Shown in pieces: positions 18,072 to 26,991 of a stretch of DNA of 64,000 nt. The stretch's first letter is position 1. Every line of letters starts with the position of its first letter. The position numbers and the translations under genes are program-made. The notes under the pieces are model-generated. The model ran no database searches and was not told the DNA's origin. It worked only from the letters and a program-made list of their open reading frames with translations. Source of the DNA: Pseudomaricurvus alcaniphilus (GTDB lineage Bacteria > Pseudomonadota > Gammaproteobacteria > Pseudomonadales > Cellvibrionaceae); NCBI RefSeq assembly GCF_011440395.1, contig NZ_JAAOIX010000009.1:62001-126000 (forward strand), given 5' to 3'.

Positions 18072-18782
18072 ATGACCATGAACGCGCACCAACCCTCCCC
18101 TGCCCGGTATGTGGCCTATTACCGGGTGTCCACCCAGAAGCAAGGCCAGTCCGGGTTAGGCCTGGATGCCCAAAGGAAGGCAACCACTGACTTCCTGCAG
18201 CAGTACGGCGGTCAAGTGGTCGCTGAATTTGTTGAGGTGGAATCCGGTAAACGATCCGACCGGCCAGAGTTCAACAAGGCTGCCGACTATGCGGAGCTGG
18301 CCAACGCCACTTTGCTGGTGGCCAAGCTGGACCGCCTTTCACGGGATCTTCACTTCATCACCAGCCTGCAGAAGCGGGGCATTCACTTCAAGCTGGCGGA
18401 CTATCCATCCATCGATCAGCTCACCATCCACATACTGGCCGCAATGGCTGAACACGAAGCCCGCATGATCTCCCTGAGGACCAAGTCTGCGTTAGCCATA
18501 GCCAAGGACCGCGGCACTCTCTTGGGCAACCCTTGGCTGGACGCCCAACGCAACCTGGATAACACCGAAGCCAATATCGTTCGACTGGATGCCTTGAACG
18601 CCTGGAAGGTCAAGATTCTCAAGGTGATCCGGCACATCGAGCAATTCGATGGCATCCGCTCTTGCAAGGGCATTGCCGAGGCCCTCAATGAGCGAGGCCT
18701 CAGCAGCTACTGGGGCAAGCCCTTCTCAATACCCATCGTCAGTCGCCTTCGACGCGAATCCCATTCAACCCAACACCACTAA
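18072..18782 (+). CDS. Serine recombinase/resolvase
   Basis: About 236 residues. The catalytic N-terminal domain reads YYRVSTQKQGQSGLGLDAQR, with the nucleophilic Ser in the Y-R-V-S-T motif, and further on LLVAKLDRLSRDLHFI and the long E-helix region MAEHEARMISLRTKSALAIAK. The C-terminal ~90 residues form a small helical DNA-binding part with RGLSSYWGKPFSIPIVSRL. It is too short for a large integrase, so resolution or inversion is more likely. The start ATG 18072 (or 18078) follows a CGAGGAC ribosome site. It lies in the same gene run as ardB. Confidence 0.88.
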   Translation: MTMNAHQPSPARYVAYYRVSTQKQGQSGLGLDAQRKATTDFLQQYGGQVVAEFVEVESGKRSDRPEFNKAADYAELANATLLVAKLDRLSRDLHFITSLQKRGIHFKLADYPSIDQLTIHILAAMAEHEARMISLRTKSALAIAKDRGTLLGNPWLDAQRNLDNTEANIVRLDALNAWKVKILKVIRHIEQFDGIRSCKGIAEALNERGLSSYWGKPFSIPIVSRLRRESHSTQHH

Positions 18783-18796
18783 CCCAAGGAGAAATA

Positions 18797-18991
18797 ATGA
18801 GCATTTCCACGATGTTGCTTGTTGCCACCATCGCCTGCGTTCTCGTGCCGCCGGTACGGATGTACAGCATTGGCACCGGAGCACTGCTGTTCCTGATGTA
18901 TCCATTGACGTTCTGGCTGGCTGTGATCCTTATCGCAGCCATAGCCTTGGCTTACTACTTATACAACAAAAGGAAAAGAAACCATGTGTAA
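18797..18991 (+). CDS. Small double-helix membrane protein (64 aa)
   Basis: Starts 14 bases after the recombinase, with AAGGAG before the ATG. It has two hydrophobic segments (MLLVATIACVLVPP and ALLFLMYPLTFWLAVILIAA) and a basic tail (YNKRKRNHV). Its stop overlaps the next small start (ATGTGTAA), so it is translationally coupled. Small island-encoded membrane proteins like this are common and uncharacterised. Confidence 0.55.
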   Translation: MSISTMLLVATIACVLVPPVRMYSIGTGALLFLMYPLTFWLAVILIAAIALAYYLYNKRKRNHV

Positions 18992-19151
18992 CTATGAAGA
19001 CACCGTTCAAGACGCGATCGATATGGTCAGCGCCTGGGACTCTTTTGACACTGACGAAGAGTTCTTTGCCGCTGTCCGGGACCAAGCGATGCTGATGCAA
19101 GGCCTCGCTATCGATGACACCTCCACCTCAATCTCATTTCACCACCGCTAG
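18984..19151 (+). CDS. Small acidic hypothetical protein (55 aa)
   Basis: The frame starts ATG 18984 with AGGAAA upstream and overlaps the end of the preceding small gene by 8 bases. The product (MCNYEDTVQDAIDMVSAWDS…) is strongly acidic and helical, a composition seen in DNA mimics and small antirestriction or anti-defence proteins. It sits four genes after the element start and two before ardB. No homologue is recognised. Confidence 0.5.
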   Translation: MCNYEDTVQDAIDMVSAWDSFDTDEEFFAAVRDQAMLMQGLAIDDTSTSISFHHR

Positions 19152-19179
19152 CCCCTCCACTACACCAAAGGAACCTCCA

Positions 19180-19416
19180 ATGACCACTATCGGCAACCTG
19201 GCTGAGGTCTACGCACGCCTGGAAGAAGCGGTTTCCCGGCTGGCTGACCAAGCCACCACCCCCCAGGAGCAGTTTGACCAGTATGAAATGCTGGCCATCC
19301 AGATCCTCGACAGCGAACACCAGGACTTCACGCCCGGCAGGCTGGAGGAGTATCTGCAAGTCTGCCTCCACAAGAAATCTCTGGAACTGAACCTCACCGA
19401 CGATATTCGTCAGTAA
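19180..19416 (+). CDS. Small acidic helical protein (78 aa)
   Basis: The start at ATG 19180 is supported by AAGGAAC upstream. The product (MTTIGNLAEVYARLEEAVSR…) is predominantly helical and acidic, without membrane segments. It lies 28 bases after the preceding small gene and 53 before ardB, so probably belongs to one operon. No family is recognised. Confidence 0.55.
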   Translation: MTTIGNLAEVYARLEEAVSRLADQATTPQEQFDQYEMLAIQILDSEHQDFTPGRLEEYLQVCLHKKSLELNLTDDIRQ

Positions 19417-19469
19417 CCCCATTGGGACCTGTCCATGTGATGGGTCCTTCTTTATATAGGTAAGTGACT

Positions 19470-19892
19470 ATGAACACTGACAACAACACCATAACCCGGA
19501 CTTTGGTACCCGAAGACCAGCGACTGGACACCACCGCCCGGCTGTTTGACCACCACTTCCCCCTGGCCATCGAGCCGACCATCTATGCTTTTGCCGACCG
19601 GTTGAGTGAGGGCTACCGGGGCGGTTACTGGCTGTTCTATACCCTCAGCTCCGGTGGCTTCTATATGGCTCCCGAGTCGGACACCCCTTTTCAGGTCACC
19701 TGTGACAACGGCTATGAGGGAGAGCTGTCGGCAGATGCCTTCGGGATCACCGTCTGTCTGTATGCCTACAGCCACCTGAGCTTTCATCGGGATATCTGGC
19801 TGTCGGAGCTCTGCGCCAACCATTACCATTGGTTAAGGGAGTGCATGCTGGAGCATCCAGAGGCCCGGGTGATTCTGGCTGCGGTTGACTAA
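19470..19892 (+). CDS. ardB: ArdB/KlcA-family antirestriction protein
   Basis: 140 residues. Conserved family features are visible in order: TRTLVPEDQRL at the N-terminus, GGYWLFYTLSSGGFYMAP in the centre, and GELSADAFGITVCLYAYSHL. Family members on plasmids and conjugative elements inhibit type I restriction systems without being DNA mimics, and so protect the element when it enters a new host. Start ATG 19470 has AGGTAAG before it. Finding it beside a recombinase and an integrase supports a transferable element. It would counter type I systems rather than the type IIG or Mrr enzymes seen in this window. Confidence 0.9.
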   Translation: MNTDNNTITRTLVPEDQRLDTTARLFDHHFPLAIEPTIYAFADRLSEGYRGGYWLFYTLSSGGFYMAPESDTPFQVTCDNGYEGELSADAFGITVCLYAYSHLSFHRDIWLSELCANHYHWLRECMLEHPEARVILAAVD

Positions 19893-19900
19893 TACCACCC

Positions 19901-19951
19901 GGCGCACCCGTCGACCTGTCGCCCCTGCAGCGTCGAGTCGTCAGGTGCGTC
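19901..19951. repeat. REP-like inverted repeat, copy 3
   Basis: Left arm GGCGCACCCGTCGACCTGTC and right arm CGTCGAGTCGTCAGGTGCGT pair around a short loop, directly behind ardB. This is the most regular copy of the family and might also act as a transcription stop or mRNA-stabilising hairpin. Confidence 0.7.
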
Positions 19952-20169
19952 AGGTGGTGACCTGTAATCCAAGCTGGTTTATAGTGCACGTTGAAACCGC
20001 TTTCCCGTATATTCATAAAAGCAACGGGGCGGATCGTAGCGACAGATAGCATATTCTCGAAAGCATTGTAGTAAAAAGTGGCTGGCACGACTTATGCCGT
20101 TGTTTTCGATTCGCTGCTTCACCACAAATGACACGGTAGAATTCATTTACCATTTACCGAGATATAGTT

Positions 20170-21252
20170 ATGAGCACGAAGAGATTCACTCTACATATTC
20201 CAACAATTAGAAAAAGAATTGAACAACAAATCGATGGTCAAATAATGAACCTGAATGATGCTCTGGGTGCTGTTTTTAACAGAGCATCACGAATTACAGC
20301 TGGCTCATGCCATGAAGTTGAATATGGATCAATTGAAATTTATCAGGATTGTATCTATGAAGACACTATTGGTAAGCACATCGACATAATTAACCTTCTT
20401 GATTCTGAATTAGAATATTCAGATTTTCAAATTACAATAGAGGAAGAAACAAACGGTAAAACGCGATTGCTGAATAGGCTTACTAACGAAAAGATTAAAA
20501 AACAAGAAGAAAAAACAACGGCTTTACGGCTATGTAATTTCGGTCTCATTGAAATTACCAAAGCTCAAAAGGGAGAACACACCGAGCTTATCTTAGCTTC
20601 AAATTCAAATTCGGATTCCGACGTCAATCCTCGTTTTATATATTTTACGACCCAGAGTTTTTATAGATGGATGAGCCATAGAAAACCACTCACCAATCCT
20701 CCGAAAGAATTTAAGGACAGATTCATTGATATTCTAGCTACAAGCACAATGAATATTCAAATAGACAAAACAAAAGGTATAACTGACTCAAATGATAAAT
20801 CGACATGGGACAAAGTCACCATCTACTTGCAGGCAAAAAATAGAATTGGGTACCAAATAGAAAATAATCCCATACAAACTAAGCATATGATGGATATAGG
20901 TTTACTAAACAAGAAAGCGAATACACCCAATACGCAATACACAATACTCCTTGGGTTGTCAAGAGGTATGAGATACCCCACCAAAGCACTCCCCAAAAAC
21001 AACGAGAAGACAGCAATAAGTAAGTTGCGTCGTTCACTCGAAGCTCTTACCGGTATAAGAGACGATCCATTCAAGAACTTTGATGACGATCAAGGCTGGA
21101 AACCGCTATTTAAACTACTGGATCGTACACATTCTGCCGACGAGCGAGCCAAAGAAAGGGCCATTCACATCCCTTTTGATGATTCCTTTTCTGACTCGAC
21201 AGCCGATTTCGATGATGAAGATGACGCGGCCGGCGAATTCCTAAAACAGTAA
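20170..21252 (+). CDS. Hypothetical AT-rich element protein, 360 aa
   Basis: A soluble protein starting MSTKRFTLHIPTIRKR, mostly charged, with a very acidic C-terminus (DSTADFDDEDDAAGEF). No known motif is seen. Base composition is far more AT-rich than the flanking ardB and ATPase genes, so it was probably acquired separately. The position, upstream of a P-loop ATPase and followed by a repeat-bearing non-coding stretch (21251-21391), would suit a replication-initiation or element-control protein. This is context only. Confidence 0.6.
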   Translation: MSTKRFTLHIPTIRKRIEQQIDGQIMNLNDALGAVFNRASRITAGSCHEVEYGSIEIYQDCIYEDTIGKHIDIINLLDSELEYSDFQITIEEETNGKTRLLNRLTNEKIKKQEEKTTALRLCNFGLIEITKAQKGEHTELILASNSNSDSDVNPRFIYFTTQSFYRWMSHRKPLTNPPKEFKDRFIDILATSTMNIQIDKTKGITDSNDKSTWDKVTIYLQAKNRIGYQIENNPIQTKHMMDIGLLNKKANTPNTQYTILLGLSRGMRYPTKALPKNNEKTAISKLRRSLEALTGIRDDPFKNFDDDQGWKPLFKLLDRTHSADERAKERAIHIPFDDSFSDSTADFDDEDDAAGEFLKQ

Positions 21253-21391
21253 AAGACCTCATAGACCAGAAGCATCAATCTGTCAGGTTACCAGAACCGC
21301 CCCCCTATTTTTACACACAAAAATATGTAACCAACTGATTTATATAGAATTTTCACCAAGAAAAGACCTCCCCTAAGTTACCAGAAGCGCC
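21251..21391. repeat. Paired direct repeats in a non-coding leader
   Basis: AAAAGACCTC occurs at 21251 and 21361, and GTTACCAGAA at 21287 and 21377, so the pair of motifs is duplicated about 90-110 bases apart in an AT-rich stretch between the 360-aa gene and the ATPase gene. It could be binding sites for an initiator or repressor of the element. A GC-rich hairpin (GCCCGGTATTGGGTCGGGC) follows at 21424-21442. Confidence 0.5.
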
Positions 21392-21491
21392 ATATCTCTG
21401 AAGGGCTCTGTCAATTTGTGCGTGCCCGGTATTGGGTCGGGCAACTTTTTACCGCTCTGACCCGGTGATTTTGCAACCTGAGGTTTTTTCC

Positions 21492-23273
21492 ATGTCCAAC
21501 CCTTTTGATCCAAGCAATACGAATACGACCCCTACCCCAACTACCACAGTTCAGTCCGCGGAGGGGAGTAGTGATTCTGAAAACACTTCACCACTCGACG
21601 CACCCGTCGATTTGTCTCTCTCCCCTGGCGTCGATACGTCGGGCGCGTCGACCGAAAAGCTCATACCCTTTTCCCTCACGCCACAATCTACGTCACCGTC
21701 CTCCCTAACTAAATCCCCTCCAAAGGCAGTTGGTGAAGAAAGTGAAAAAGAGCTGCCACCCGACGAGATTGACGAAATGTCGCCCACCTCTGGCGTCGAA
21801 GCGTCGGGCTCGTCAAATACAGGCGGGGCATTTTTAACCCTCGAATCGCTTCCAGCCCCGCTGACGACAGATTATGAAATCTGCCGCGACTTAAATGGTG
21901 TCGGCCACATTGTCAATAAAACCATTTCCGAAGCGTTCATAATCGGCAGCAAAAGGGCCAACTCTGAATTACGAAGAATAGCCAAATCCAAGCAATTAAA
22001 AGTATCGCCCAAGGACATGCGCGATATTAACGAAGAGCTGTTCGAACTCGCGGAGGAAGCACCCCGCCGTCAGATTTTTAACCGCGTTGGACCAATCACA
22101 AACGGTGTCGAGCTATATCTCGGAGATGAAAAAGGATCACGAGTCAGGGTTACGGCAGCTGGTGTCGAAGTCATTCAAGATACCTCAATCAATGTGTTTT
22201 ACGTACCCCCCACTTCCGGCTCCCTTCCGATACCCGAAACCATCGGAGACCTCGCTAAATTAAAACCCTACGTGAATGTGAGTCATGAAGATTACATCCT
22301 TTTTCTGGCCTGGATGAGCTTTACTTTGGCACATCCAAAACTGAGCGCGACCAACTATCTTCATCTCGATATTCGGGGATGCCAAGGAAGCGGAAAAACC
22401 AGTTTGTGTAAAAATATCGTTCTTCCGCTACTGGATCCCACCTCAATCGGGATACAGTCTTTCCCACGAAAAAATGAAGACTTGGCAATCCTAGCCTCCA
22501 CGCTCCATGTCGTTTGTTTCGATAACATGCGGAATTTTAAATCGGATACAAGCGATCTACTATGTATTCTTTCAAGTGGCGGCGCTTTCAGCACTCGAGC
22601 CCTTTATACCAACTCAGAATTGAGCGTCAAACACGCCCACTGCGCTATAGTCTTCAACGGAATACACACCGCAATCCTGCAACCTGACCTAGCACAACGA
22701 TGCCTCCCGATTCACACTCTCGCTATCGATGAAAAATCTCGACAGTCGGAGGCGTTTATGATGCAGCGGCTACACCAAGAGCTGCCTGCCATATACAAGG
22801 GCTTGTTAGATCTGACGTCGAAAATACTGTTCCACCTGCCCGGTGCAGCTGTAACGCATCCTGAACGCATGGTAGATTTTTGTCAGTGGCTTGCCGCCTT
22901 CGAATCGGTTAAAGAAGTTCCCGCCGGTACTTTTCAGCAGCTGTACAGCGACGCTCTTCGGCAAGCATCCTTCGACAAGTTGATGGAACACCAACTTTCT
23001 GCCGTTATGGTGGAGTTTGCCATCCAAATAACAGGCGGTGAATGGTCTGGAACTCCGAAGGCACTACTACAAAAGCTCGACGAAATGTCCGATACCGAGA
23101 ACCGGTACTCAAGAGAGTGGCCTCAAAATCCTATAGCGCTCACCAAGCGCCTCAAGGGCCTCGCGGCCAGCCTTCTCACGCAGGGCATTTCGTTGGAGTT
23201 CGCGCGTGGTAAGTACCGCACGATCACGGTGAAGTACACCGGCACAGCGATCGACGATTCCCCAGAATTTTAA
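21492..23273 (+). CDS. P-loop ATPase/helicase-like protein of the integrated element
   Basis: 593 residues from ATG 21492 (AGGT upstream). Residues 1-~125 are a low-complexity Ser/Pro/Thr linker that contains two REP-like repeats in frame. The C-terminal half is an ATPase: Walker A IRGCQGSGKTSLCKN, Walker B VVCFDNM and a sensor-like region AIVFNGIHTAIL followed by AQRCL (arginine-finger candidate). The layout resembles the helicase part of element-borne primase-helicases, but no primase motif is seen. It could drive element replication. It lies in the same run as the integrase. Confidence 0.65.
   Translation: MSNPFDPSNTNTTPTPTTTVQSAEGSSDSENTSPLDAPVDLSLSPGVDTSGASTEKLIPFSLTPQSTSPSSLTKSPPKAVGEESEKELPPDEIDEMSPTSGVEASGSSNTGGAFLTLESLPAPLTTDYEICRDLNGVGHIVNKTISEAFIIGSKRANSELRRIAKSKQLKVSPKDMRDINEELFELAEEAPRRQIFNRVGPITNGVELYLGDEKGSRVRVTAAGVEVIQDTSINVFYVPPTSGSLPIPETIGDLAKLKPYVNVSHEDYILFLAWMSFTLAHPKLSATNYLHLDIRGCQGSGKTSLCKNIVLPLLDPTSIGIQSFPRKNEDLAILASTLHVVCFDNMRNFKSDTSDLLCILSSGGAFSTRALYTNSELSVKHAHCAIVFNGIHTAILQPDLAQRCLPIHTLAIDEKSRQSEAFMMQRLHQELPAIYKGLLDLTSKILFHLPGAAVTHPERMVDFCQWLAAFESVKEVPAGTFQQLYSDALRQASFDKLMEHQLSAVMVEFAIQITGGEWSGTPKALLQKLDEMSDTENRYSREWPQNPIALTKRLKGLAASLLTQGISLEFARGKYRTITVKYTGTAIDDSPEF
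21592..21652. repeat. REP-like repeat inside coding sequence, copy 4
   Basis: Left arm TCGACGCACCCG and right arm inverse TCGACGCGCCCG match at 11 of 12 positions. The repeat is read in frame as part of the N-terminal linker of the ATPase (…SPLDAPVDLS…GVDTSGAS…). Confidence 0.7.
21757..21816. repeat. REP-like repeat inside coding sequence, copy 5
   Basis: Left arm CACCCGACGAGATTGACG and right arm GGCGTCGAAGCGTCGGGCTC are in the usual inverted arrangement. It is translated as …PPDEIDEMSPTSGVEASGSS… in the same linker as copy 4. Pairing is weaker than in copy 4. Confidence 0.55.
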
Positions 23274-23379
23274 AGGTGCTTCCAAAGGAAACGGCTTCGG
23301 CCGATTTCCTCACCCCAAAACTAACCACAAATCGCGGCCACAGGCCCCGACCACGCTGTCAAATTCTACGAGGTATTTC

Positions 23380-23667
23380 ATGCCAAACGAACTAGAAAAT
23401 AAGTACTTTCAGGTACATACCACAGATACCGAAGACGAAGTAGTGCTGATCACTTACATCGAATCGGTCTATCCAACTCTTGAAAAAGGAAGGAGGATTA
23501 CCTTCCACGAGCTCAACTTGCTTTTACCGGCGAACGAACGCTACTCCCCGGAAGAGTGTAAGAGCCAAGGTAAACTGCTTTCCAAGCTTGTAGCCGCAAA
23601 GAAAGTCCCATTCGTGCATCTTGAAATTGCAACCTCCGGTCGTATGAACGTTTACAAAGTCCTTTAA
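23380..23667 (+). CDS. Hypothetical protein, 95 aa
   Basis: A soluble alpha/beta protein (MPNELENKYFQVHTTDTEDE…). It follows the ATPase gene by about 100 bases and precedes the integrase. The centre (FHELNLLLPANERYSPEECKSQGKLLSKLV) looks like a small helical DNA-binding or partner domain, so an excisionase-like or regulatory role is conceivable. No HTH was confidently identified. Confidence 0.55.
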   Translation: MPNELENKYFQVHTTDTEDEVVLITYIESVYPTLEKGRRITFHELNLLLPANERYSPEECKSQGKLLSKLVAAKKVPFVHLEIATSGRMNVYKVL

Positions 23668-23668
23668 C

Positions 23669-23734
23669 TTGTCGCTATTGCCTCGACGGCTCATCGCCCA
23701 AATCCACCAGGCGCCGAGTCCGTCTAGTGCGACA
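23669..23734. repeat. REP-like inverted repeat, copy 6
   Basis: Left arm TTGTCGCTATTGCCTCGACG and right arm GCGCCGAGTCCGTCTAGTGC diverge from the consensus but keep the design. It lies immediately upstream of the integrase gene. Confidence 0.5.
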
Positions 23735-23768
23735 TTTTTTCATGTTAATTTATTGGAGAACTCAATAT

Positions 23769-24941
23769 ATGATTCTTGATTCAATCGACCAAGCGTTCCT
23801 GGATAAAGGCCTTGTCGTGCCCGATGGCAAAATCAAGGAAGAATACCGTGCCAAGGACTGGCCGAAAGGGTTTCGAGTTGAGACGCGAGCCACAAGCAAC
23901 GGTATCGGTACCTACCGGCTCCGGCTCAACGGCAAAGATATTCGCATTGGTAGGACCGACGCCATGTCCCTTGCAGAAGCTTTGGATATCGCCCAACCTC
24001 AAATCGATGTAAAGGCCAAACCCACCAAGACGCCTGTTTCCACAACAGGCATTACCTTGGAAAGCTTCTGGGATAACCATTACGAACCCTACGCCAAGGC
24101 TCGACTCAGATCCTGGCGGAATCTGGAATCCCTCTACCGACTCAGAATTGCCCCCCGCTTTGGCAAGCGGTCCCTACCCTCAATCACCACCACTGAACTG
24201 GAGCAATTCCAGACCGAACTTATCAACGAAGGCTTATCCGGAAGCCACGTCGTGGGCCATCTGAAGCTACTATCGCGGATGATGACACTGGCAATCAAGT
24301 GGGGACACCTACAGTCCAATCCCTGTCTCAGTGTTGAATTGATCAAGTTTGACAATAAAAAGGAGCGCTTCCTCACCAAAAACGAACAAAATCAATTAGT
24401 TAACGCAATAATGTCCGATGCGAATCGGGAGATTGCCCTGTTGATCCTCTTCTTGCTTGCATCAGGTGTCCGCTGTGGGGCTGCCAGGGCCCTGCGCTGG
24501 GACTGGGTATCCATGGAGAACTGCACGGTCACCATTCCACCCGAGGCATCCAAAAACGGAAAGTCCAATGTGGTGTATTTAAACGACACAGCTATGACCG
24601 TACTGGAGGAACTCAACAGGGCCAGCAGGCGGGAATGGGTATTTACTAATCCACGAACCAAACTGCCCTTCGTCAATATTACCAAGGCCTTCAAGCGGAT
24701 CCTCAAGGCAGCAGGCCTCCCCTCCTCTATCCGGATCCATGACCTCCGCCACACCTATTGCAGCAATATCCTGTCAGCCAACCACTCCCTCGCCACGGTC
24801 CAGCAATTGGTCCATCACTCCAGCTATGACACCACCTTGAGGTACGCCAAGTTGTCTCAGGATGTGCTCCGAAATGCCAGTCAGGCAGGGGCTCTATCCC
24901 TTCCTGCCGGCTTGGGACGTCTCAAAGCGGTTAAATTTTAA
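23769..24941 (+). CDS. Tyrosine recombinase (site-specific integrase)
   Basis: 390 residues from ATG 23769, preceded by TTGGAGAA. An N-terminal arm-binding region (~1-90) is followed by a SAM-like core-binding domain (FWDNHYEPYAKARLRSW…) and the catalytic domain. The catalytic set is visible: Arg in ASGVRCGAARAL, H-x-L-R in IHDLRHTYCS, His in LVHHSSYDTTLRYAKLS and the terminal Tyr in that same segment. It is P4/lambda-type. It reads toward the tRNA-derived attachment site at 27164-27208, with only the MauJ-like gene between, the usual position for an element integrase. A terminator-like hairpin follows. Confidence 0.9.
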   Translation: MILDSIDQAFLDKGLVVPDGKIKEEYRAKDWPKGFRVETRATSNGIGTYRLRLNGKDIRIGRTDAMSLAEALDIAQPQIDVKAKPTKTPVSTTGITLESFWDNHYEPYAKARLRSWRNLESLYRLRIAPRFGKRSLPSITTTELEQFQTELINEGLSGSHVVGHLKLLSRMMTLAIKWGHLQSNPCLSVELIKFDNKKERFLTKNEQNQLVNAIMSDANREIALLILFLLASGVRCGAARALRWDWVSMENCTVTIPPEASKNGKSNVVYLNDTAMTVLEELNRASRREWVFTNPRTKLPFVNITKAFKRILKAAGLPSSIRIHDLRHTYCSNILSANHSLATVQQLVHHSSYDTTLRYAKLSQDVLRNASQAGALSLPAGLGRLKAVKF

Positions 24942-24956
24942 TCAACACACCATTTG

Positions 24957-25009
24957 CCCCCCGATCATGTCCTTACGGATGTGATTGGGGTGGCTCCTTT
25001 CTTTTTTTT
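24957..25009 (+). terminator. Rho-independent-type terminator after the integrase
   Basis: A stem CCCCCGATCATGTCC / GGATGTGATTGGGG with a 4-base loop is followed within ~10 bases by a T-rich run (CTTTCTTTTTTT). It lies just behind the integrase stop. The remaining gap to 25360 has no convincing gene. Confidence 0.65.
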
Positions 25010-25360
25010 GCTCTGGAGGTACGGTAGAAGTCAAATGACTAAACCCTGTGCCTGCCACTGAAATGGTCCTATAATCGATAAAGCTCCCTGAGACAAAATG
25101 GACTTTGTATGTACAGCCTGCCGATCCTCTATTCAGCAGATTCAACTCCAATAGCGTTGCAAAACACTGGATTTATTGAGCAATGGTTCCAGCATCGGCT
25201 GTTTGAGCTGCCCAAGCCACTCGCCCTCGCAGAGATCGACCCTGCATACACATCTGTAGCGTCCCTACGCACTGAAATAATCACCTCTTCTGGCCCCGGG
25301 CACCACTATGATGAGGCATAGTTTAGTATGTCCCAATCGAGCGTGTGAGGTCCACAAGAT

Positions 25361-26869
25361 ATGAAAACACCTTATGTTCGACATATTTTTGGAGAGAAAG
25401 TAGAACAAAAGTTGCGTGACCAAAGAGGATGGTTGAATGCGGGGGTGGCTTCTTCCATTCCATGGCCTTCACATGATGTATGTATTGAATATGCTGGACA
25501 TGAGTATTTTCTTCGCGGGACGAATCGTGGAGAGCAGCAGGGCCCACCTTGTATATCAATACCCTGCGATAAAAGCGATATCGATGCAGCAATTTCAAAG
25601 ATCTATAGATTCACGTCAATACTAGGTTGGTTTTCCGGTGGGTATGTTGATGTTGCCGGCTACGCATGGGGATCCCACCCGATTCTTTATGGAAGGCGCA
25701 CTGTTTATTCCTCAATGGGGACTTCCGGTCCTAAAAGCTTTCACTGTAACCATATGCCAATTATTGAAACTGAAAATGTACGGAAAGCTCTGGCATTTTG
25801 GAGAGAAGGAAAGATGCTTGATGAAGTTCATGATAGTTACGCTTTCCTAAGTTTTTACAAGGTAATTGAATCGCAGTTTTCTAATGGAAAAAAGAAAGCA
25901 AAATGGATCGAGTCAAACATTGACAAACTTACAGGAAGAGCGGCGGCACGTGTAAATGAGCTCAAAGCGGTAGGTGTTAATGTTAGTCGACACCTTTTCG
26001 AAAGTGGGCGCTGTGCAGTTGCACATGCAACGTTCGAAGGTGAAATAGTTGATCCTGATATACCGAAAGATAGAAAGCGACTCACTGCTGATCTTGTAAT
26101 TATGGAGGAGTTGGCAAGAATCTATATTCGGGACGAGTTAAATATTCCTGATTCGCAAAGTTTATATCAAACACGCAATCGGTTAGAACCGTGGTCTAAC
26201 CTTCTGACTTCTAATGAAATCATCGAGTTGAAAAAAGGTGCAAATATAGAAGCGCCATTATCTTTTTCGGGCAGAACTATTTCTGTTGGAATATGGCCTG
26301 ATGGGATTGTCCCAGGTCTAGAGAATATGACTCTCCAAGTACAAGGAGTAGAAAAAGGTGTAGTGAAAATTGCACTTTTTAACGACCGGAAAACAATCTC
26401 ACTTATATTTTATCTAGACTACAAGCACGGAAGAATTCACACGAGCCTAGAGGAGGGAGGGATTGCATATGAAGGTGGGAATGTTACTGAAGGTGATATA
26501 AGAGCATATTGGACTTTCTACTACAAAGTTTTCAGCAATGGCATTGCTGAATTAACATGTGATAAATGTGAGCCTATAGACTGCGAAGTCGTTATCCCGA
26601 CTAATATGATGATGAGAATGTCAGCCGATGACGCTATACAATATGAAATCCTTAGATTTCAAAATGAGAAACCGCGTTACCGTTTAACATTAGATTCAGG
26701 TTTTGAATGGTATATTTCAACAAAAAAATATGATGATAGATACCAAGGCTTTGCAGAACATAAAAATAATAATGACAGCTTGCTCACAATATTTGGGGCC
26801 ATTTCAAAAAGCGAAAAAGAATCAATCGTTAATACCGCCGAAATGATTAGTAAAAAATTTAATAGATAG
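25361..26869 (+). CDS. MauJ-like / HEPN-type protein, cargo of the integrated element
   Basis: A 502-residue soluble protein. The middle part (ALAFWREGKMLDEVHDSYAFLSFYKVIES … HLFESGRCAVAHATFEGEIVDPD) resembles proteins annotated as MauJ-like, which share a helical HEPN-type segment; an R-x4-H-like pair falls in GRCAVAHA. The C-terminal ~220 residues are beta-rich and unrecognised. Genes of this kind occur widely in mobile islands without methylamine genes, so methylamine metabolism is unlikely; a defence or toxin role is a better guess. It is AT-rich, unlike the adjacent integrase, and sits between the integrase and the attachment site, the usual cargo position. Confidence 0.45.
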   Translation: MKTPYVRHIFGEKVEQKLRDQRGWLNAGVASSIPWPSHDVCIEYAGHEYFLRGTNRGEQQGPPCISIPCDKSDIDAAISKIYRFTSILGWFSGGYVDVAGYAWGSHPILYGRRTVYSSMGTSGPKSFHCNHMPIIETENVRKALAFWREGKMLDEVHDSYAFLSFYKVIESQFSNGKKKAKWIESNIDKLTGRAAARVNELKAVGVNVSRHLFESGRCAVAHATFEGEIVDPDIPKDRKRLTADLVIMEELARIYIRDELNIPDSQSLYQTRNRLEPWSNLLTSNEIIELKKGANIEAPLSFSGRTISVGIWPDGIVPGLENMTLQVQGVEKGVVKIALFNDRKTISLIFYLDYKHGRIHTSLEEGGIAYEGGNVTEGDIRAYWTFYYKVFSNGIAELTCDKCEPIDCEVVIPTNMMMRMSADDAIQYEILRFQNEKPRYRLTLDSGFEWYISTKKYDDRYQGFAEHKNNNDSLLTIFGAISKSEKESIVNTAEMISKKFNR

Positions 26870-26991
26870 ATTAGACCAATTCCAGCGTCCGCTTTTGCCG
26901 AATTGGGACGTGACGGAAACTAGGGTATAAACCGCAATCTAGAGACTCGTTTCCACTCAACAATGCGATGCGCCAAAACCGCCGAAACCTC

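Noticed and set aside
25109-25321. A 70-codon frame between the integrase and the MauJ-like gene
   Set aside because: No ribosome site and no recognisable pattern; it lies in the leader of the next gene.
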